DNA of 64,000 bases, taken from the NCBI GenBank assembly GCA_015654695.1, contig JAATGJ010000135.1:30479-94478 (forward strand). Direction: 5' to 3'. Below, piece by piece: positions 10,018 to 17,519 of the stretch (positions within the stretch are counted from its first letter, which is position 1; each line of letters opens with the position of its first letter). A program made the translations under genes and the position numbers. Below the pieces are notes generated by a model that searched no databases, was not told the DNA's origin, and saw nothing but the letters and a program-made list of their open reading frames with translations. This DNA comes from Chitinophagales bacterium (GTDB lineage Bacteria; Bacteroidota; Bacteroidia; Chitinophagales; Chitinophagaceae).

Positions 10018-10505
10018 CCCTGAAATGGAAAATATTCTTTGCCCTTAATATACTGCTGGCCCTCTCTGCATTTATTCTTCTGATCCTCCTGTTCGTTGCT
10101 CTTTTCAGCATGAATTACCGCATCGAATATTACTTGTCTTTTGCCATTTTTATTTTCGCTTTGTCTATAATGCCACTAAATAGCTTCCTAAATATTTTTC
10201 TACTACAGCGATATTACCCGGATAAATTAATCTCAAAAGGTATTAAAAAATTATACCTTTTGTTATTGACGCTAACAGGTATCATTATTCTCGGCATGCT
10301 GATAATATGTATATACGCAGGCGCAGAGGAGTTTGATTCACGCAATGCAGATCGTGATGCCAATCGCAAAATTGTCCTTTTAATTTTATTCATTGCAATG
10401 ATCATCCAAATTATCATTTTTACAATGCAAATACAATTACTGGCATTAATTAAACGCAATAATCAAAAAAGTATGCATTCACTTATTGATTCGATAGGAC
10501 AATGA
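10014..10505 (+). CDS. Small four-helix membrane protein, unknown function (copy 1)
   Basis: The ATG overlaps the aspS stop codon (ATGA), suggesting translational coupling. The 163 residues contain about four hydrophobic segments separated by short polar loops, one of them acidic ([15 protein letters not shown]). The start M-T-L-K-W-K-I and overall layout resemble the next gene, so the two are probably paralogues. No motif suggests an activity. Confidence 0.65.
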   Translation: MTLKWKIFFALNILLALSAFILLILLFVALFSMNYRIEYYLSFAIFIFALSIMPLNSFLNIFLLQRYYPDKLISKGIKKLYLLLLTLTGIIILGMLIICIYAGAEEFDSRNADRDANRKIVLLILFIAMIIQIIIFTMQIQLLALIKRNNQKSMHSLIDSIGQ

Positions 10506-10534
10506 CTGCATAAAAGAATTACTTATTTTACACC

Positions 10535-11029
10535 ATGCCAATTAAGTGGAAAATATACCGGATAGTTTGCATCATACACATGTTAGCTGCTTCCGTTTTC
10601 GCTATTATGGCCTTGATAAATTTTTCCCGGTCAGGCGGTTTTAGCGAATTCGCAAGGATAATTCTTTTTGTATTCATATTCATGCTGACTATCCTTGCGT
10701 TGAATATCATCAATAACAATTATCCCGACACACCAGTTACCGGCAAACAGAAAACTCATTTCAACAGGTTGTTTCTTCTCAACTTTCTTTTTCTTGTTTT
10801 CCTGTTCGGTATCATCATTGCGGAATACAGGGACTTAAGTGCAGTATCCGGACTTTTCAGCCGGACTGTTTTTCAACTGCCTTTTAACCTGTACATTCCT
10901 TTCCTTACCCACCTTCTCATACTGTTTTTTCAACTCGCCATACTCTATGGCTTATACGAACTCCGGCGGGAATTGTATTTCAATTTTATGAAAAAGAAAT
11001 TCGAGTTTGAAAAAGATCAGGCTTTATAG
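10535..11029 (+). CDS. Small four-helix membrane protein, unknown function (copy 2)
   Basis: 164 residues, about four transmembrane segments, starting M-P-I-K-W-K-I-Y much like the upstream copy. The C-terminal tail is charged (RRELYFNFMKKKFEFEKDQ). It follows copy 1 after 29 bases and overlaps the 3' end of the convergent protease gene by 13 bases. No functional motif is recognised. Confidence 0.65.
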   Translation: MPIKWKIYRIVCIIHMLAASVFAIMALINFSRSGGFSEFARIILFVFIFMLTILALNIINNNYPDTPVTGKQKTHFNRLFLLNFLFLVFLFGIIIAEYRDLSAVSGLFSRTVFQLPFNLYIPFLTHLLILFFQLAILYGLYELRRELYFNFMKKKFEFEKDQAL

Positions 11030-12420
11030 ATTTCACCTTTCCCCTTTTTCCAGCGGTAATAGATATAAATGCCTCCCATCACGAGGATAAATGAAATGAT
11101 CCGGAAAAAATTCCTTTGTATAAAAGATCCCTTGTCTTCGCCTGCCTTAATTTTTTGTTTACAGCGAACCATATAATAATTCAGGCTGGGATAATTACTG
11201 TTGATCTTTTGCACCTCCTCAAATCTCTTCAAGGCTTTATTATAAAAAGACTGGTAAAAAAAGTTCAGCCCGTCATTATAGATGAAAGATACCTGGCTTA
11301 ACCGCGGCCTCACTTTTACTTCAAGCAGGAATTCTTTCATTACAGAAACAGGAATAGCAAAATTGTATCCTGATGCAAGACCACCGGTATTTTGTTCCAG
11401 GCTGCCAAAAGTCGCCAGCCCGATCACCTCCCCTTTATCATTACAAACAGGGCTGCCGCTGCTGCCATGAGAGATCATGGCATCCATCTGAATAACGGGC
11501 CAGCCACCGATGGATTGTTTAATGGCGCTGACCACACCTGATGTAAGAGTAGGCTCGCTGTTTGATTCCGAGGCTAAGAAAATATTACTGGTAGCAGGCT
11601 CGGGAAAACCATATACCAGTATCTTTTCACCAATATTAACGATAGAATCCCTGCTCACCGGCAAGGTAGGCAGATCTTTTACATCCTCCAGTTTCAATAC
11701 CGCTATATCTTTTCCCGGCATTGCATTGCCTTTAATAATAACTTTCGCCGGTTTCTTTATTTTAAAAGGTTTATTATCCCTGTTGTCTGCCCTGTATATA
11801 ATATAGATCTCTTTTTTCAGGTCAACCAGTATCATGGATGACAGTTGTGAATAAATAAGGGTGTATGAATTGTATAATAGATTTCGTTGTTCATCTGTCA
11901 GCGTCATAGCCCATGAAGATTGCAGGGAACTGATATTCGCATCTGCTACGTCCTGGAAAGTGGAAAGAATAAATTTCTGCCGGATAAAAGCGCTGTCCCT
12001 GTCTATTACATGGCAGTTAGTAATAAAATAACCGTCACCGGTGATGAAAAAACCCGTCCCGTTGGATAATATCCTGTGCTGCTGGCTTAAGTATTCGGTA
12101 GTCGCGGAGAAATAGCGAAGGGGATTATTGTACATCGCTTTTACCACTATATCAAGTTTCCGTTCAGAAGTCAACATAGTACCGGTAGTATCGAGTTTCT
12201 TTACTGAGTCCACCAGGTGGTTAAACCTTCTTTGATTGATAGCTACTTTATTTACATATACTGTCGCGGAAAAGACAGTTTGTACCATCGCTACCCCGGG
12301 AGCGTTGATCGCATAATTATGCTCCGCAGGAATGATGGGCTGCGCAATAACGGGGTTATTTTGTAAAATAAAAAACAATCCCGCCACTACTATCCCTATG
12401 CTTGCTTTGCTGCAACTCAT
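11017..12420 (-). CDS. Secreted/membrane-anchored trypsin-like serine protease
   Basis: 467 residues with an N-terminal signal sequence (IGIVVAGLFFILQNNPVIAQ), a chymotrypsin-fold domain and a C-terminal transmembrane helix (FFRIISFILVMGGIYIYYRW) followed by a basic tail. The catalytic triad is visible: His in TNCHVID, Asp in GKDIAVLKL, Ser in SHGSSGSPV. There is no PDZ domain, unlike DegP/HtrA. Between the protease domain and the anchor is a helical TPR-like stretch (FYNKALKRFEEVQKINSNYPSLNYYMVRCKQ). It probably acts on the outer side of the inner membrane; substrate unknown. An insertion between His and Asp makes the domain larger than usual. Confidence 0.85.
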   Translation of the reverse strand: MSCSKASIGIVVAGLFFILQNNPVIAQPIIPAEHNYAINAPGVAMVQTVFSATVYVNKVAINQRRFNHLVDSVKKLDTTGTMLTSERKLDIVVKAMYNNPLRYFSATTEYLSQQHRILSNGTGFFITGDGYFITNCHVIDRDSAFIRQKFILSTFQDVADANISSLQSSWAMTLTDEQRNLLYNSYTLIYSQLSSMILVDLKKEIYIIYRADNRDNKPFKIKKPAKVIIKGNAMPGKDIAVLKLEDVKDLPTLPVSRDSIVNIGEKILVYGFPEPATSNIFLASESNSEPTLTSGVVSAIKQSIGGWPVIQMDAMISHGSSGSPVCNDKGEVIGLATFGSLEQNTGGLASGYNFAIPVSVMKEFLLEVKVRPRLSQVSFIYNDGLNFFYQSFYNKALKRFEEVQKINSNYPSLNYYMVRCKQKIKAGEDKGSFIQRNFFRIISFILVMGGIYIYYRWKKGKGEIYKA

Positions 12421-12578
12421 ATTAAAACTTCAAAGTAATCAAAAAACGGGTTTTATCGTACTAATCTCTGTTATCTGACAATTCCCCGGGAAAAAGGTGT
12501 TGTTAAAAAGAATAACAACAGGCCACAATAATAATCATAGCGCTTGAATTTTTGTAATTTGCCTGCAAACTCATTCCG

Positions 12579-13436
12579 ATGAAGCGCTGCTTTCCTTTGT
12601 TTATCCTTGCATGGGTTATTGGTTGCCAGAAAGAAACCGGTACAGGAAATACTAATCCTGGTACAGTAACGCAGCAAACACTCCTGAATGTATCCTATGG
12701 CGCTGATGCCGCACAAAATATGGATGTCTACCTGCCCGCAGGAAGATCTGCCCACAATACGAAAGTTATAATTCTCATTCATGGCGGAGCCTGGGCTACC
12801 GGGGATAAAACCGACTTTACCGCTTATGTTGATACGCTAAAAAGAAGGTTGCCTGGTTACGCCATCTTCAATATTAATTACAGGCTGGCGACGGCTGCCG
12901 GTAATTTTTTCCCCACACAGGAAAATGATGTAAAAGCAGCTTTTGATTTCATTGTCAGCAAATCCGGTGAATATAAAATTTCGCAAAAGATCGTTTTACT
13001 AGGAGGAAGTGCAGGTGGCCATCTTGCCTTACTACAGGGATACAAACAACAGTCGCCGGTAAAAGCAAAAGCTGTTATTGATTTTTTTGGACCAACGGAT
13101 ATGGTGGAAATGTATAATCATCCAGCCGATCCTTCCCTGCTACCCTTATTAATATTACTTCTTGGTGGCACTCCCGCCACCAATGCCAGCATGTACCAAC
13201 AATCAGGCCCGATCAATTTTGTAACGGCGCAAAGCCCGCCTACGCTTATTTTCCAGGGGGGTATTGATCCACTGGTTCCGGTAGCACAGTCCACCTCACT
13301 GAATGCGAAATTGCAAACGATGGGAGTAGTTCATCAATATGAGTTCTATCCAACAGAAGGTCATGGTTGGACAGGCCCAAACCTTACTCATTCATTTAAT
13401 GCTATAGAGGCTTTCCTTACAGCCCATGTGAATTAA
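12579..13436 (+). CDS. Lipoprotein alpha/beta-hydrolase (esterase/lipase type)
   Basis: 285 residues with a lipoprotein signal ending in a lipobox-like WVIGC (Cys about residue 16). Hormone-sensitive-lipase/carboxylesterase features are clear: oxyanion-hole motif HGGAW, nucleophile elbow GGSAGG, acid residue in GGIDPLVP and His in EGHGW. This gives a complete Ser-Asp-His triad. Such enzymes hydrolyse esters, including acetyl or feruloyl groups on polysaccharides; the true substrate is not visible. It is predicted to be tethered in the envelope. The gene stands alone. Confidence 0.85.
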   Translation: MKRCFPLFILAWVIGCQKETGTGNTNPGTVTQQTLLNVSYGADAAQNMDVYLPAGRSAHNTKVIILIHGGAWATGDKTDFTAYVDTLKRRLPGYAIFNINYRLATAAGNFFPTQENDVKAAFDFIVSKSGEYKISQKIVLLGGSAGGHLALLQGYKQQSPVKAKAVIDFFGPTDMVEMYNHPADPSLLPLLILLLGGTPATNASMYQQSGPINFVTAQSPPTLIFQGGIDPLVPVAQSTSLNAKLQTMGVVHQYEFYPTEGHGWTGPNLTHSFNAIEAFLTAHVN

Positions 13437-13467
13437 GACTTTGCCTGAAAAAAAATTCTTCAAATAC

Positions 13468-13497
13468 ATCCGGTAAATCTTTAAATATTCACCGGAT
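13468..13497. terminator. Imperfect inverted repeat downstream of the esterase gene
   Basis: ATCCGGTAAAT (13468-13478) and ATTCACCGGAT (13487-13497) pair at 10 of 11 positions around a short AT loop. It lies 32 bases after the esterase stop. No T-run follows, so termination is only a possibility; it could also be an operator for the next operon. Confidence 0.35.
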
Positions 13498-13583
13498 TCG
13501 GTATATTCGGTCATACGGTTACTTGCACATAATAGTCCTTGTTTTCAAGCAATTTTTTTATTCCTGAAATAACTGCTACTGTT

Positions 13584-15032
13584 ATGACCGGTCAACAACT
13601 TTTTGAACAATACAAAACATATCCCGGCACCTGGGATGAGATGTGCTTTGATAAGAGTATCCGGCCGCAATACCAGCAGGTGTTCAATGACGTGAGCCAG
13701 ATACCGGATGAGATACTTCATCAAAAAGATAAACTGGCCGGCGAACTTTTCATGAACCAGGGGATCACCTTCACTGTTTACAGCGATAATGCCGGTATTG
13801 AAAGAATATTCCCATTTGATATTATTCCCCGCATCCTGACGGCGGCTGAATGGGATCATATTCAGAAAGGTATTACACAAAGGCTACGGGCACTGAATCT
13901 TTTTCTGAAAGATGTTTATTCGCAGCAGCAGATAATAAAAGACAAGATCATTCCCGCTGACCTGGTCGCTACTTGTCCCCATTATACCCGGGAAGTATTT
14001 GGTGTAAGTGTGGCGCATGATATTTATGTCCATATCTCCGGCATTGATCTTATCCGGGGGCAGGATGGAACATTTTATATACTGGAAGATAACCTCCGCA
14101 CACCATCCGGGGTATCTTATATGCTGGAGAACCGGGAAGTGACAAAAAGAATTTTTCCCGGTATGCTGGCAGACAGCAGGGTAAGAATGATCAATAATTA
14201 TCCTTTGCTGCTGCAGGAAATATTATCCAGCCTGGCGCCACAGCAATTGGCCAATCCCACGGTAGTACTGCTTACCCCCGGTGTATTTAATTCGGCCTAC
14301 TTTGAACATACTTTCCTTTCCCGACAAATGGGAATACCGTTGGTAGAAGGAAGGGACCTGCTGGTGGACAATCACAAAGTATATATGAAAACCACTACTG
14401 GCCTGCAGCAGGTACATGTGATATACCGGAGAATAGATGATGATTATCTTGACCCGCTTGTATTTCGCCCTGACAGCGCTTTAGGTGTTCCCGGTCTAAT
14501 GAGTGCATACAGAAAGGGCAATGTGGCTATTGCTAATGCTGTGGGCAATGGCGTAGCGGATGATAAAGCCGTATATGCTTATGTTCCCGCCATGATAAGA
14601 TATTATTTAAACGAAGAACCTGTTTTGCCCAATGTTCCTACTTACGGGCTGGAAGAAAAGGAAGTGAGAGACTATGTTTTTAAAAATATGGAGAGCATGG
14701 TGATCAAAGGAACGAATCAATCCGGTGGCTATGGCATGCTGATGGGCAATAAGGCGACTGAAAAGGAAATGAAAGAATTTCAGAAAAAGATAGAAGAAAC
14801 GCCGAGGGAGTTTATCGCACAACCCATCATCAAACTCTCAACAGTGCCCTGTTTTATTGATGGAAAATTACAGCCACGCCATGTTGATCTTCGTCCTTAT
14901 GCGTTATGCGGCCCTAACGGGATTAAGATAGTACCGGGGGGATTAACAAGAGTAGCATTGCGGGAAGGTTCGCTGGTAGTTAATTCCTCGCAGGGTGGCG
15001 GCAGTAAGGATACATGGGTGGTGGATTTGTGA
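13584..15032 (+). CDS. Circularly permuted type 2 ATP-grasp protein
   Basis: The preferred ATG at 13584 (M-T-G-Q-Q-L-F-E-Q-Y) gives 482 residues; a TTG 45 bases upstream is less likely. The protein matches the DUF404/DUF407 ATP-grasp family: GTFYILEDNLRTPSGVSYMLENRE, the long RIDDDYLDPLVFRPDSALGVPG region and IKGTNQSGGYGM near the C-terminus. ATP-grasp enzymes make amide bonds through acyl-phosphates. With the next two genes (alpha-E and transglutaminase-like) it forms a triad predicted by comparative genomics to synthesise or modify a peptide; the product is unknown. Spacing to the alpha-E gene is 96 bases and includes a repeat. Confidence 0.9.
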   Translation: MTGQQLFEQYKTYPGTWDEMCFDKSIRPQYQQVFNDVSQIPDEILHQKDKLAGELFMNQGITFTVYSDNAGIERIFPFDIIPRILTAAEWDHIQKGITQRLRALNLFLKDVYSQQQIIKDKIIPADLVATCPHYTREVFGVSVAHDIYVHISGIDLIRGQDGTFYILEDNLRTPSGVSYMLENREVTKRIFPGMLADSRVRMINNYPLLLQEILSSLAPQQLANPTVVLLTPGVFNSAYFEHTFLSRQMGIPLVEGRDLLVDNHKVYMKTTTGLQQVHVIYRRIDDDYLDPLVFRPDSALGVPGLMSAYRKGNVAIANAVGNGVADDKAVYAYVPAMIRYYLNEEPVLPNVPTYGLEEKEVRDYVFKNMESMVIKGTNQSGGYGMLMGNKATEKEMKEFQKKIEETPREFIAQPIIKLSTVPCFIDGKLQPRHVDLRPYALCGPNGIKIVPGGLTRVALREGSLVVNSSQGGGSKDTWVVDL

Positions 15033-15091
15033 ATAATGAATGGTCAATACCCTGAAAGTCCTTAATTCACAATTCACCATTGACTATTCAC
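15029..15091. repeat. Inverted-repeat element overlapping the ATP-grasp stop codon
   Basis: The left arm starting GTGAATAATGAATGG (15029-15048) and the right arm ATTCACCATTGACTATTCAC (15072-15091) match as reverse complements at about 17 of 20 positions. Its AT-rich GTGAAT/ATTCAC composition resembles small interspersed repeats common between genes in Bacteroidota. The stop codon of the ATP-grasp gene falls in the left arm. Confidence 0.5.
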
Positions 15092-15128
15092 CTGGATACA
15101 GAATAATTTAAAACCTATAAGAGAATAC

Positions 15129-16070
15129 ATGCTAAGTAGAATTGCAGATTCATTATTCTGGCTGAACCGGTACATGGAGCGAAGCGATTCCATGATGCGT
15201 GTGATACGCACCAATTATATTTTATCGTTTGATATCGGCAATACCAATGATTTTTCCTGGAAAGATGTAGCTAATAGTTTTTCCCACTCGCCGGAAGGCA
15301 TAGACCCGGAAAAAGTAGAGGATACTGCCGCTGCCTTAAAATTCCTGATCGCTGACAGCAAGAACCTGAACTCCATCAGGGTAATGATCACCAAAGCCAG
15401 GGAAAACGCCAGGGGGGTGCAGGATAATATCACGAAAGAAGTATGGGAACAGGTAAATCAATTATACCATATAGTAAATGCCCACGACTTTGAGAAAAAA
15501 CTGGCCGGTTCAAAAACGCTGGAGTTAATAGACCTGATTGACCTGAATAACACTTTGTTTTATGGTGTCACAGACAGTACGATGCCGCGTGGCCAGGGCT
15601 GGAGCTTTATGAACCTTGGCAAATTTATTGAACGCTGCCTGCTGACCATTGAAACATCCTACGCTCATTTTACCAAAATTGATCACCAGCTAGATAAAAC
15701 CCAGGATATATTATTCTGGAGAAACCTCCTGTTATCCCTTTCGGGTTATGAATTATACCTGAAGACCTATACCCGTGACCAGCACACCATGAATGTGGTT
15801 GACCATGTTATTTTCAATAAAAATTTTCCCCGGTCACTCCTCTATTCTCTTATCCGCATAGAACGCTATCTTAAAGACGTAGTGGACTATACCAAAATGG
15901 AAGGCAGTGAAAACCTGCAAAAAACATTTGGCCGGATCTGCAGTAAAGTAGAATATGCGGATATGGCCATGATAAAAGAAATGGGCTTACCGGAATTCTT
16001 ACATTCCCTGCGCCATGACCTTGTTACTTTCTCCAACCAGTTTGCAAGGATCTACTTCTCTTACGCCTGA
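15129..16070 (+). CDS. Alpha-E domain-containing protein
   Basis: 313 residues, almost wholly alpha-helical, beginning LSRIADSLFWLNRYMERSD, the hallmark of the alpha-E (DUF403) family. Family knowledge: this domain is nearly always encoded beside a circularly permuted ATP-grasp and a transglutaminase-like protease, sometimes fused to them, and is proposed to take part in peptide synthesis or tagging. No catalytic motif of its own is known. It ends 13 bases before the transglutaminase start at 16084, consistent with one operon. Confidence 0.92.
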   Translation: MLSRIADSLFWLNRYMERSDSMMRVIRTNYILSFDIGNTNDFSWKDVANSFSHSPEGIDPEKVEDTAAALKFLIADSKNLNSIRVMITKARENARGVQDNITKEVWEQVNQLYHIVNAHDFEKKLAGSKTLELIDLIDLNNTLFYGVTDSTMPRGQGWSFMNLGKFIERCLLTIETSYAHFTKIDHQLDKTQDILFWRNLLLSLSGYELYLKTYTRDQHTMNVVDHVIFNKNFPRSLLYSLIRIERYLKDVVDYTKMEGSENLQKTFGRICSKVEYADMAMIKEMGLPEFLHSLRHDLVTFSNQFARIYFSYA

Positions 16071-16083
16071 CAAAAAATTATCA

Positions 16084-17031
16084 ATGCCTGTTTTCAATAT
16101 ACACCACGTTACGAAATACGAATATGACAGGCCGGTAAAAGAAAGTGTAAATGAAATAAGGATATATCCTTTCGTCAGTCATGAACAGGAAACCTTATAC
16201 CATGAATTGAATATTACCGAAAACCCTTTCGTTTTAACTATCACTGATTACTGGGGCAACCGGGCGGGGATGTTCAACCTGATGACACCACATAAACTAT
16301 TAGTGATAGAAAGCAAAATGATCGTAAGGACACTTGGTCAGCAGGAACCCGTACACAATATGATCGCCGGGTTTGATGCATTGAAAGCGGAAGTACGTAA
16401 CAATCTTTTATTACTGGAACTTGCCCGCTTTGAAGAAATTGCACTTCGCGAAAGTATAAATGAACTGATAAAAGGCATCTATACACCCGGCTCCCCGGTA
16501 GCAGAGGTTGTTCAAAAATGCAGCAGGTATATTTTTGAAAACTTCAACTACATTAAAGGTATTACATCCACCGAAACTACAGTAACAGAAATACTGGAAC
16601 ACCATTCAGGTGTATGCCAGGATTTCGCTCATGTCATGCTGGAAATGCTCCGCAACCTGCAGATCCCCTGCCGCTATGTAAGCGGTTATATATGCCCCAA
16701 TAAAAATGGTATGCGCGGCGAAGGCGCTACCCATGCATGGGTGGAAGCATGGATACCAGTAACAGGATGGACTGGCATTGATCCTACGAATAATATATGG
16801 GTAACCAATCACCACGTAAAGCTCGCAGTAGGCCGCAACTTCAACGATTGCTCACCGATAAAAGGATCTTTTAAAGGACCCGCACATCAATCACTTTCTG
16901 TTTTTGTTTCCATAGGGTATGAAGATGGGCAGACATTTGAAGAGGTCACCAGTGTAAAGCTGGAAGAACAGCCCGGCATTCCTGAGATCGTAGATGTTCT
17001 TGAAACATTTGCAGGACAACAGCAGCAGTAA
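16084..17031 (+). CDS. Transglutaminase-like family protein
   Basis: Using the ATG at 16084 (M-P-V-F-N-I-H-H-V-T-K-Y-E-Y) gives 315 residues; the open frame extends upstream into the alpha-E gene, but that part does not look conserved. The N-terminal beta domain (KESVNEIRIYPF) is followed by the transglutaminase/protease core with all three catalytic residues: Cys in HHSGVCQDFAHVM, His in GATHAWVEAW, Asp in TGIDPTNN. It would cleave or form amide bonds. It completes the ATP-grasp / alpha-E / transglutaminase triad. Its stop codon directly abuts the IS remnant. Confidence 0.92.
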   Translation: MPVFNIHHVTKYEYDRPVKESVNEIRIYPFVSHEQETLYHELNITENPFVLTITDYWGNRAGMFNLMTPHKLLVIESKMIVRTLGQQEPVHNMIAGFDALKAEVRNNLLLLELARFEEIALRESINELIKGIYTPGSPVAEVVQKCSRYIFENFNYIKGITSTETTVTEILEHHSGVCQDFAHVMLEMLRNLQIPCRYVSGYICPNKNGMRGEGATHAWVEAWIPVTGWTGIDPTNNIWVTNHHVKLAVGRNFNDCSPIKGSFKGPAHQSLSVFVSIGYEDGQTFEEVTSVKLEEQPGIPEIVDVLETFAGQQQQ

Positions 17032-17223
17032 GTGAGTCCGGAGTTAGGAGCTTTGCATTTTGTTTATTATAACTTCGTGAAACAACATAAGACTTTAAGA
17101 GTAACCCCGGCTATGGCAACAGGATTAACAAAAAGGTTTATGAGTTTAGAAGATATTGCTAACTTAGTTCCTAATGAAGCTCCAATGAAAAGGGGAACAT
17201 ACAAAAAGCAAAACATTGACTGA
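17032..17223 (+). pseudogene. 3' remnant of an IS1-like transposase
   Basis: A GTG-initiated 63-codon frame encodes HFVYYNFVKQHKTLRVTPAM...GLTKRFMSLEDIANLV, which resembles the C-terminal end of IS1-family DDE transposases (YNFVxxHKTLRVTPAM). Everything upstream, including the catalytic residues, is missing and the frame begins directly after the transglutaminase stop. It is a truncated relic of an insertion sequence; no terminal repeats are evident. Confidence 0.75.
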
Positions 17224-17422
17224 AACATCAAAATTATGGGTCGAGGCCGCTAAGGTATTAGGAGTAAATCCGGAAGCAATTGTCAATTGCCCCGAATGCA
17301 AAGTAGGCACATTGAAAGTAAAAGATGAGCCAATAGAAATATGGAATAAGATAGACCGTTACCTTTATTGTGATACATGTGGAAAATATAATGTCCTTAC
17401 AATGTCTAGACCTGAGCATTAG
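17216..17422 (+). CDS. Small zinc-ribbon-like protein
   Basis: 68 residues from a TTG start that overlaps the end of the transposase remnant. Two CxxC pairs (NCPECKVG and YCDTCGKYN) could bind one zinc ion. The opening SKLWVEAAKVLGVNPEAIV is conserved-looking. I recall similar small hypothetical proteins in other bacteria with the same WVEAAKVLG...CP...CDxCGxYN plan, but no function is known. Its start may be wrong because the original upstream sequence could have been altered by the IS event. Confidence 0.55.
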   Translation: MTETSKLWVEAAKVLGVNPEAIVNCPECKVGTLKVKDEPIEIWNKIDRYLYCDTCGKYNVLTMSRPEH

Positions 17423-17452
17423 ATTTCAAACTGAGACACTACCTAGGAGTCA

Positions 17453-17518
17453 GTGGTCGGAAGTCTGACACATGATTCCGTTAACTTTGCTGCTTATTGT
17501 TTGTTAACTTCCGACTAC
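17453..17518. promoter_or_regulatory. Inverted repeat flanking the rarA promoter
   Basis: GTGGTCGGAAGT (17453-17464) and ACTTCCGACTAC (17507-17518) are complementary at 11 of 12 positions. They bracket the putative -7 box and end two bases before the rarA ATG. The outer sequence GAGTCA/TGACTC extends the symmetry with a small gap. It could be a 5'-UTR stem or a regulator site. Confidence 0.5.
17482..17489 (+). promoter_or_regulatory. Putative -7 box TAACTTTG of rarA
   Basis: Exact TAnnTTTG match, 31 bases before the ATG at 17520. It lies in the loop of the surrounding inverted repeat. No ideal -33 TTG is present at 19-21 bases upstream. Confidence 0.5.
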
Positions 17519-17519
17519 C

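Noticed and set aside
13539..13583. TTG start extending the ATP-grasp protein by 15 residues
   Set aside because: The family begins near M-T-G-Q-Q-L-F at 13584 and the extra residues look like untranslated leader.
16015..16083. Upstream extension of the transglutaminase protein into the alpha-E gene
   Set aside because: The extra residues are alpha-E codons read in another frame, and the typical family start is at 16084.
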